A stretch of DNA of 34,398 nucleotides from Klebsiella pneumoniae (GTDB lineage: Bacteria; Pseudomonadota; Gammaproteobacteria; Ga0077536): contig CAMATU010000020.1 of assembly GCA_945861225.1 (NCBI GenBank), positions 1 through 34,398 on the forward strand. The letters are read 5' to 3'. A program made the position numbers and the translations under genes. Below are positions 8,184 through 13,858 of the stretch, piece by piece. Position 1 is the first letter of the stretch, and each line of letters opens with the position of its first letter. The notes beneath the pieces were generated by a model. The model was not told where the DNA came from, searched no databases, and was given only the letters and a program-made list of their open reading frames with translations.

Positions 8184-8606
8184 ATGTTCCGACTTAAAGT
8201 TTGGCGGCTGGTGGGCTTACTCGCAGTTTGCACGCCGGTTTTCGCGCACGACTATCCCACCATGGATCGGGTCGACCAGGTGCTTACCTGCATGAAACTG
8301 AACGGCGGGCAGAACGTGGATAATCTCTTTCGTTGCGCGTGTGAAATAGATGCGATCGCCCAACAACTGAGCCTGGAAGATTTCAATACCGCGCGCACCT
8401 ACGAGATCTACAAGAACATGCCGGGCGAAAAAGGCGGCTTGTTTCGCGAATCCGCTGATGGCAGTGCCGCCGTCGCTAAGCTCGCTGCAGCGCGCCAAGA
8501 TGCCAAGAAGCGCTGCTTCGTCGGGGCCACCCGGCAGACCACCAGGCTGACCGATAAAGGCGTGCCGAAGGAGCCACAGAAAGCGGCTGCTAAGGCTGCC
8601 CAATAA
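8184..8606 (+). CDS. Small secreted protein upstream of xoxF, function unknown
   Basis: This 140-aa protein has a signal peptide ending VFA-H (about residues 1-21). The mature part begins HDYPTMDRVDQVLTCMKLNG and contains three clustered Cys (one in VLTCMK, two in FRCACEID) plus a later Cys in KKRCFVG, suggesting disulfides in the periplasm. The C-terminal tail is Lys/Ala-rich and probably disordered. The ribosome-binding site is AAGGAGAAGG before the ATG at 8184. Small proteins with this YPTxDRVxxVLxC pattern are, as I recall, encoded beside PQQ-dependent alcohol dehydrogenases, which would fit the next gene, but I do not know a biochemical role. It carries no CxxCH haem motif, so it is not the missing cytochrome. 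Confidence 0.75.
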   Translation: MFRLKVWRLVGLLAVCTPVFAHDYPTMDRVDQVLTCMKLNGGQNVDNLFRCACEIDAIAQQLSLEDFNTARTYEIYKNMPGEKGGLFRESADGSAAVAKLAAARQDAKKRCFVGATRQTTRLTDKGVPKEPQKAAAKAAQ

Positions 8607-8632
8607 GTGGTGCGAGTGATACTGCAAAGTGG

Positions 8633-8660
8633 TTGCCGGGGTGGATTTTTTCTCTATAAT
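8633..8660 (+). promoter_or_regulatory. Sigma-70-type promoter for xoxF leader
   Basis: TTGCCG (8633-8638) and a perfect TATAAT (8655-8660) are separated by 16 bp. It sits just downstream of the 8184-8606 gene and points toward xoxF. It is the best promoter-like match I noticed in the window. Transcription would begin near 8667 and give a 5' untranslated region of roughly 425 nt. Confidence 0.55.
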
Positions 8661-9090
8661 CGGTCGCGCCTCGCCAATAAAATTTCAGCGAAAAACGCAC
8701 ACGGCGAGACCACGAACAAGCACTGTCCGGACACCCCTGGTTGATGTGGTCGGGGCGCCCAAACAGCGCGACGGTAGACCCGCAAATAGGTTTGCCGGCA
8801 GCTCGTGGTTCGGAGAGAATCGTCTTAACCGAGAAGTCGTCCGCATGACCACAGCCCGCGAGGGATCCAGCGTCGAATCTATTTTTGCCAAGCACGCGCT
8901 GCGCGTTGTGCAGTGCGTCTTTACCCACCAACTCGCGAAATTTCGTGCGACTGCGCCGTCAGGCGAGTCGCGTGTCTTGTTCTCCATACTCTGTGCTGCG
9001 CCTCTGATCTCGGGTGCCGCGCGGAGTCAAAACTGCCTAGAGATCGACTCAAAACTGTTAACAGCAAAAAGTGTGAAGAAGGAGGAGGTC
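8661..9090 (+). other. Long leader region of xoxF
   Basis: No credible gene is visible here. The frame is open in phase with xoxF, but the translated sequence is not protein-like and has no ribosome-binding site. A strong hairpin lies at 8947-8972: GCGACT, bulged G, CGCC, loop GTCA, GGCG, AGTCGC. A moderately T-rich stretch follows it. The region ends in the strong ribosome-binding site AAGGAGGAGG. A long structured leader ahead of a highly expressed, metal-responsive gene could carry cis-regulation; this is inference. Confidence 0.4.
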
Positions 9091-10953
9091 ATGAGAAAAG
9101 CATCGTTCAAGCGATGGCTTCTAGCAGCGGCCTCTCTATCAGTAGTGACTGCATCTGGAACAGTCATGGCAAATGCTGAAATAGAGAAGCTGATGCAAGA
9201 CCCCAATTACTGGGCTTTCCCAGGCGGCAATTACTGGAACTGGCGGTATTCGGAGTTGAACCAGATCAACGCCACGAATGCGGGCAAGATCCAGGCGGCG
9301 TGGACGTTCTCCACGGGTGTTCTGCGTGGTCATGAAGGCGGTCCGCTGGTGCTACCAGCTGCGACTACCGGCCTGAAAGGCGACACCCTGTTTATCCATG
9401 CGGCATTCCCGAACAACGTCTTCGCGATCGATCTCGATACGCTGGAAGTTGTGTGGGAATACGTCCCGGTGCAGAACTACGATGAAACGGTGCCAGTCAT
9501 GTGCTGCGATACCGTCAACCGCGGTCTGGGCTATGGCGAAGGCAAAATCCTGCTGCAGCAAGCGGACACCACGCTGGTCGCGTTGAATGTCAAAGACGGC
9601 GCAGTGGTTTGGTCGATCAAGAACGGTGATCCGAAGCTTGGTCAAACCAACACCAACGCACCCCATGTGATTAAGGACAAAGTGTTTACCGGTATTTCGG
9701 GCGCCGAATTCGGCGTGCGTTGCTGGATGAACGCCTACAACCTGAAAGATGGCAAGCGCGCATGGCGTGCGTACAGCATGGGTCCGGATAGCGACATGCT
9801 GTTCGATCCTGCGAAAACCATGTCCATGGGACAGCCGGTTGGTGCGGATTCTTCGCTGAAAACCTGGAAGGGTGACCAGTGGAAAATCGGTGGCGGCTCG
9901 ACCTGGGGCTGGTGGCCATACGATAAAGAACAGAACCTGATGTTCTATGGCACAGGCAATCCGTCAACCTGGAACCCGGTGGTGCGGCCTGGTGACAACA
10001 AGTGGTCGATGAGTATCTTCGCCCGCGACGTTGACACCGGTGTCGCCAAATGGGTCTACCAGATGACCCCCCATGACGAATGGGACTATGACGGTATCAA
10101 CGAGATGATCCTCGCTGATATCAAAGTCAAAGGTGCCGATACCAAGGCGCTGGTCCACTTCGACCGTAACGGCTTCGGCTACACGCTGGACCGTACCAAC
10201 GGCGCCCTGCTGGTCGCTGAGAAGTTTGATCCGGCAGTGAACTGGGCGACCCACGTCGATATGAAGACGGGCCGTCCGCAAGTTGTCGCGAAATACAGCA
10301 CGCATCATGGCGGTGAAGACAACAACACCACGAACATCTGTCCGGCCGCGTTGGGTACCAAAGACCAACAGCCAGCAGCGTTCAGCCCGAAGACCGGCTT
10401 GTTCTATGTGCCGACGAACCACGTCTGCATGAACTATGAGCCAGTCAGCGGTGGTGAATATGTCGCAGGCCAGCCGTATGTGAATGCGGTACTCAGCATG
10501 TTCCCAGCGGGTCGCGTCTCGCCAGGTCCTGAATTCGGCAACAATGCCGAAAACAACAACCTGGGCAACTTCGTGGCTTGGGATGCGGGCGAAGGCAAAA
10601 TCAAGTGGTCGATTCCGGAACGCTTCTCCGTTTGGAGTGGTGCGCTGGCGACTGCGGGTGATGTGGTGTTCTACGGCAACCTCGAAGGTTACCTGAAAGC
10701 CATTGACGCCAACTCCGGCAAGCTGCTCTGGCAGTTCAAGACCCCGTCCGGCATCATCGGCAACGTCAACACCTGGGGCCATAAAGGCAAGCAGTTTGTG
10801 GGCGTGTTGTCTGGTGTGGGCGGTTGGGCTGGCATCGGCATGGCTGCCGGTCTCATCAACGACACCGATGGCTTGGGCGCTGTGGGAGCCTACAAGGGCT
10901 TGAACAACTACACCCGTCTCGGCGGCGTGTTGAGCGTGTTCAGTCTGCCCTAA
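9091..10953 (+). CDS. xoxF: Lanthanide-dependent PQQ methanol dehydrogenase, XoxF type
   Basis: This 620-aa periplasmic quinoprotein oxidises methanol to formaldehyde (possibly to formate). A signal peptide spans about residues 1-28 (cleavage after VMANA). The beta-propeller begins [19 protein letters not shown]. The PQQ-contacting vicinal disulfide is Cys138-Cys139 (VPVMCCDT). Predicted metal ligands are Glu206, Asn290 (YGTGN) and Asp332. The extra Asp334 in HDEWDYDG, two residues after the catalytic Asp, is the XoxF hallmark for lanthanide coordination; calcium-type MxaF has Ala there. The ATG at 9091 is set by AAGGAGGAGG and the signal peptide; the frame is open much further upstream (to 8629) but that is not protein-like. 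A strong terminator follows. The XoxF clade cannot be settled by eye. Confidence 0.95.
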   Translation: MRKASFKRWLLAAASLSVVTASGTVMANAEIEKLMQDPNYWAFPGGNYWNWRYSELNQINATNAGKIQAAWTFSTGVLRGHEGGPLVLPAATTGLKGDTLFIHAAFPNNVFAIDLDTLEVVWEYVPVQNYDETVPVMCCDTVNRGLGYGEGKILLQQADTTLVALNVKDGAVVWSIKNGDPKLGQTNTNAPHVIKDKVFTGISGAEFGVRCWMNAYNLKDGKRAWRAYSMGPDSDMLFDPAKTMSMGQPVGADSSLKTWKGDQWKIGGGSTWGWWPYDKEQNLMFYGTGNPSTWNPVVRPGDNKWSMSIFARDVDTGVAKWVYQMTPHDEWDYDGINEMILADIKVKGADTKALVHFDRNGFGYTLDRTNGALLVAEKFDPAVNWATHVDMKTGRPQVVAKYSTHHGGEDNNTTNICPAALGTKDQQPAAFSPKTGLFYVPTNHVCMNYEPVSGGEYVAGQPYVNAVLSMFPAGRVSPGPEFGNNAENNNLGNFVAWDAGEGKIKWSIPERFSVWSGALATAGDVVFYGNLEGYLKAIDANSGKLLWQFKTPSGIIGNVNTWGHKGKQFVGVLSGVGGWAGIGMAAGLINDTDGLGAVGAYKGLNNYTRLGGVLSVFSLP

Positions 10954-11000
10954 GGGAAAATCAGCGGCTAATACTTTTAGGCGCTGATCTTAAAACCCGA

Positions 11001-11033
11001 ACCCGGCACCTTTCGAGGTGCCGGGTTTTTTTT
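11001..11033 (+). terminator. Intrinsic terminator after xoxF
   Basis: A perfect 11-bp GC-rich stem (ACCCGGCACCT, loop TTCG, complement) at 11001-11026 is followed by eight T residues. This is a textbook rho-independent terminator 48 bp past the xoxF stop. It separates xoxF from the blue copper gene. Confidence 0.92.
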
Positions 11034-11172
11034 GGTGGACCTGGCGTGGCGGTTGAGTTCAGGACGGATTAACGCCAATTACTGGATGATCGAAACCGCG
11101 CAGCCGATTACAGCTGGAAAATCGCCCGGCAGTGGAAGTCAAAACCAACAGAATTTGTGGAGAAGCAGGATC

Positions 11173-11628
11173 ATGATTGCGAAGAAGCTGGCCTATGGTT
11201 CAATTCTTGCGGGATTCATCAGCGCTAACGCACTCGCGGACGAGCACGCGATCAAGGCCGTAATCACCAACTGGATGCCGTTGGTGACCTATATCAAACC
11301 GGGTGACACGATCAAGTTCGTACAAATGGCAGGCCACGATACAGAAACCATTGAAGGCATGTTTCCCAAAGGCGCCAAGCCCTGGAAAGCCAAACTGGGT
11401 GAAGAGGCCTTCAGCGTAAAGCTGGAGAAGGAAGGCGCCTATATCTACAAGTGCAATCCGCACATGACCACCGGCATGGTGGGCGCCGTGGTAGTGGGTG
11501 AGGGTGTGCCCAAGAATCTGGCCACCCTCGAGGGCTCGCTGAACAAGGTGAAGGTGGGCAAGAACATGGTCAACCGCACGATCAGAAAGCTGAAGGAAGA
11601 TCTGAAGAAGACCGGGCGGATGAAATAA
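11173..11628 (+). CDS. Pseudoazurin-like type 1 blue copper protein
   Basis: This 151-aa protein has a signal peptide (about residues 1-22, cleavage after NALA). The cupredoxin ligands are clear: His55 in MAGHDTE, then Cys94, His97 and Met102 in YKCNPHMTTGM. The C-x2-H-x4-M spacing and the roughly 39-residue gap from the first His match pseudoazurin, a periplasmic one-electron carrier. Placement between xoxF and xoxJ, where a cytochrome cL (xoxG) gene is normally found, suggests it accepts electrons from XoxF; that is inference. The C-terminus carries an unusually Lys/Arg-rich extension (about residues 125-151) that could help docking to an acidic partner. GGAGAAG lies 7 nt before the ATG. 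It begins after the xoxF terminator, so it probably has its own promoter. Confidence 0.88.
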   Translation: MIAKKLAYGSILAGFISANALADEHAIKAVITNWMPLVTYIKPGDTIKFVQMAGHDTETIEGMFPKGAKPWKAKLGEEAFSVKLEKEGAYIYKCNPHMTTGMVGAVVVGEGVPKNLATLEGSLNKVKVGKNMVNRTIRKLKEDLKKTGRMK

Positions 11629-11666
11629 GGACAGCCATGTTTTTAACATCAAAGGCTGCCGTAGTT

Positions 11667-11826
11667 TTTATAGGGCGGATGAGCGGCGTCAGCCGCGTTA
11701 TCCGCCGCCAATCGTCTCAAGACTGGCAGGCCCATGAAACAACAAATCAGTTTCTATAGGGCGGATGAGCCCGAAGGGCGTTATCCGCCCACAATCGTCG
11801 GATGACGCTAACGCTTATCCGACCTA
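11667..11826. repeat. Cluster of REP-like hairpin elements
   Basis: Three related palindromic units occur in tandem. REP1 (about 11673-11706) and REP2 (11758-11790) both start TATAGGGCGGATGAG and end in TTATCCGCC around different inner stems. REP3 (11797-11823) pairs GTCGGATGACGC with GCTTATCCGAC. They fall in the 378-bp gap between the pseudoazurin gene and xoxJ. Such elements are dispersed, usually non-autonomous RAYT-mobilised repeats; no transposase gene is in the window. Confidence 0.75.
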
Positions 11827-12023
11827 TAACTGGCTTATTTATGGGACAAAGCATTGGCTTAAGCGCGTTGGTGGGAAGACACTCAAAGCCAGGCGGGCAT
11901 TTCGGTAGGAGCGGCTTTAGCCGCGAACAGCGCCGAATCGCCCATCGCGGCTAAAGCCGCTCCTACGGTCACAAGATCGATAAATAAACTTAAAAGTGAC
12001 AGGCCCATGAAACAACAAATCAG
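11727..12023 (+). repeat. 24-bp direct repeat duplicating the xoxJ start
   Basis: A 24-bp sequence (CAGGCCCATGAAACAACAAA followed by TCAG) occurs at 11727-11750 and again at 12000-12023, where it includes the real xoxJ start codon and first codons. The upstream copy opens an ATG frame that runs into REP2 and stops after about 24 codons. The 249 bp between the copies is filled by REP2, REP3 and an inverted repeat, so the simplest reading is insertion or local duplication at the 5' end of xoxJ. Confidence 0.8.
11905..11966. repeat. 22-bp inverted repeat upstream of xoxJ
   Basis: The left arm 11905-11926 (GTAGGAGCGGCTTTAGCCGC, then GA) and right arm 11945-11966 are perfect complements around an 18-nt loop. 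The same repeat class (GTAGGAGCGGCTTTAGCCGC) is, as known, dispersed in many gammaproteobacterial genomes. It ends about 40 bp before the xoxJ start, so it will fold in any transcript entering xoxJ. Confidence 0.8.
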
Positions 12024-12891
12024 GACTGGTGTCTTCAGTGCGTGCCTCGGCACGTGGCTCGCGCTCAACGCAAGCGGCGCGCTGGCGGAAGACGCGCCGC
12101 CGCGCACGGCGTTAAAAGTTTGCGCGCCGCCTTACAGCCTGCCGATGTCCGACAAAGACGAATCGGGCTACGAGAACAAAATCGCGCAGCTCTTCGCCAA
12201 GCAGTTGAAGTTGCCGCTCGAGTACACCTGGTTCCCGCAACGGATGGGATTCATACGTGGCACCTTGAAGAGCAACGAGACTGAAGACGGCAGTTATAAG
12301 TGCGATCTCGTGATGGGGGTAATCGATAATTTCGAACTGGCAGCGACTACTCAGCCGTATCTGCGCTCGGCGTGGTCCATGGTCTATATCAAGGGGCGTG
12401 GTCTCGATTTCATTCAGACCCAGGCAGATCTTAAAAATCTCAAGCCAGAACAGAAGCAACTCCTGCGGATCGGGATCTGGGACCAGGGTCCGACCACCGA
12501 ATGGATTTATCAACTTGGGTTGATTGATAACGCGACGCCATTTCCGATTATGTCCGGCGACGCACGTCAAGGTCCCGGTCACATCATCGAGAACGATCTT
12601 GCGCAGGATAAGGTCAACCTGACTTTCGTGTGGGGCCCGATCGCGGGCTATCTAGCGAAAAAGACCACTGCGCATGAGCTGGTGGTGATCCCCCTGCAGA
12701 ACGAGGCGGGTTTGAAGTTCGATTTTCAGATTGCGATGGCAGTGCGTCAGGCAGATACCGCCTGGAAGGGAGAGATCAATGCCTTGATCAGAAAGAACCA
12801 ATCCGCGATTGAGCGCATCCTTGCCGATTATGTTGTGCCCCAATTGGCCTTACTCCCCCCCAAGAGCAAACGGAAGGATGATGATGACTAG
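12007..12891 (+). CDS. xoxJ: XoxJ/MxaJ-type periplasmic binding protein
   Basis: This 294-aa secreted protein has a signal peptide ending GALA-ED (about residues 1-28). It has the fold of family-3 solute-binding proteins: ALKVCAPPYSLPMSDKDESG at the start of domain 1, CDLVMGVIDNFELAATTQPY, the domain-2 stretch LLRIGIWDQGPTTEWIYQLG, and LTFVWGPIAGYLAK. This matches the quinoprotein-dehydrogenase-associated binding proteins (XoxJ/MxaJ) that accompany methanol dehydrogenases and are thought to help assemble or activate the enzyme. It ends in an acidic KRKDDDD tail coded by GAT repeats that overlaps the start of the next gene. Its leader is disrupted by a duplicated start and REP elements, so its expression may be uncoupled from the pseudoazurin gene. 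Confidence 0.87.
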   Translation: MKQQIRTGVFSACLGTWLALNASGALAEDAPPRTALKVCAPPYSLPMSDKDESGYENKIAQLFAKQLKLPLEYTWFPQRMGFIRGTLKSNETEDGSYKCDLVMGVIDNFELAATTQPYLRSAWSMVYIKGRGLDFIQTQADLKNLKPEQKQLLRIGIWDQGPTTEWIYQLGLIDNATPFPIMSGDARQGPGHIIENDLAQDKVNLTFVWGPIAGYLAKKTTAHELVVIPLQNEAGLKFDFQIAMAVRQADTAWKGEINALIRKNQSAIERILADYVVPQLALLPPKSKRKDDDD

Positions 12892-13627
12892 TGTAGTGAG
12901 AACGGTCTGGGCGCTGGTGTTCGGTGTTGGGTTATGCTTTGGGAACGCGCACGCGGCAGCGCCTGGGGCACCGGAGGAGGCTGCGTTTTCGGAAGCCGAA
13001 AAGCTGCTCTGGACGGGCGATCAGTTAAAGGCGGTCACCGCGCCCTCGGTGCTCGAGTATCGCTTTATAAAATCTGGCACCTATGAAGCAGGGTTTTCAG
13101 ATTCGGTGGTGTTTACGATTCAGCAGGTAAAGCCGGATGGCATGAAGACCGCTTCGGTGGGATTTTTCACCGGCGAGCGCCGCTTCCCGATCCCCCCCGA
13201 AGACAGCACGAACATGAATCCGGTGCTTAAGATCTATCTCCAGGGCGATGTTTACGAGATGAATCGCCTGACTGATCCGGACGGCAAATCGCGTGAGCGC
13301 TGGCGCTATTTCCAGCGCCGAGTCAAATTCGCCTTGGCCGAGGCGGCGAAGATTGAGCCAACGCAGTTCGAGTTCGACGGAAAATCCTATGCCGGCAAGC
13401 GGGTCACTTTCACGCCCTACAGCCAAGACCCCAAACGCGATGCATTCGATAAATTCGCGAACAAGCTGTATTCGGTCATCGCGTCAGACGATCTACCCGG
13501 TTTCATCTACCAGATCCAAACGACGGTGCCGGCCAAGGTCGCCGGTGCGCCGCCGTTAATCGATGAAATTCTGCAGCTGATCGCGATTAAACCGTACAGT
13601 CCGGTGGTGGTGAAACGCCCCCAATAG
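12884..13627 (+). CDS. Secreted protein of unknown function in the xox cluster
   Basis: This 247-aa protein has a signal peptide (about residues 1-22, ending AHAAAP). The mature part has alternating beta-strand and helix character: SVLEYRFIKSGTYEAGFSDS, a repeated use of Phe/Tyr near VGFFTGERRFPIPPED, and a helical YFQRRVKFALAEAAKIEP. No Cys, lipobox, catalytic or metal-binding motif is evident. I do not recognise the family. Start choice: three consecutive ATG codons at 12878, 12881 and 12884 follow GGAAGG (12872-12877); the third has the best spacing (6 nt). The gene overlaps the xoxJ stop, implying translational coupling, and its own stop codon lies inside the following palindrome. A methanol-dehydrogenase accessory role is inferred only from position. 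Confidence 0.78.
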   Translation: MTSVVRTVWALVFGVGLCFGNAHAAAPGAPEEAAFSEAEKLLWTGDQLKAVTAPSVLEYRFIKSGTYEAGFSDSVVFTIQQVKPDGMKTASVGFFTGERRFPIPPEDSTNMNPVLKIYLQGDVYEMNRLTDPDGKSRERWRYFQRRVKFALAEAAKIEPTQFEFDGKSYAGKRVTFTPYSQDPKRDAFDKFANKLYSVIASDDLPGFIYQIQTTVPAKVAGAPPLIDEILQLIAIKPYSPVVVKRPQ

Positions 13628-13832
13628 GGCGGAAAAGCGCAGCGCCTTCCGCCGGATAAGGCCACCTCCGAAACTCCGTCATCCCGGAAACGGCGCAGCC
13701 GTTATCCGGGATCCATGCGGAACATTAAACGCCGATGGATCCCGGGTCTACGCCGCTATGCGGCTTCGCCCGGGATGACGGGGTTTCGGAGGTGGCATCA
13801 TCCGGCGGAAGGCGCTGCGCTTTTCCGCCCTA
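13625..13832. repeat. 208-bp nested palindrome between convergent genes
   Basis: The outer arms 13625-13657 and 13800-13832 are a perfect 33-bp inverted repeat beginning TAGGGCGGAAAAGCGCAGCG. The inner arms 13661-13687 and 13770-13796 match over 27 bp with one mismatch. Smaller stems fill the centre (around ATCCGGGATCCATG and its complement near 13734-13745). It separates the convergent xox and fdh operons and can fold on either transcript, so it probably acts as a bidirectional terminator or mRNA end block. It looks like several REP-type elements inserted into one another. Confidence 0.85.
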
Positions 13833-13858
13833 TGAAACCTATGAAACCGATGAGATCT

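Noticed and set aside
8629-9090. N-terminal extension of xoxF, open in frame for 154 codons
   Set aside because: The extension is not protein-like, lacks a ribosome-binding site and would bury the signal peptide. AAGGAGGAGG precedes the ATG at 9091.
11667-11966. CRISPR array
   Set aside because: The repeats are palindromic REP units of varying sequence and spacing, with no uniform repeat-spacer pattern and no cas genes.
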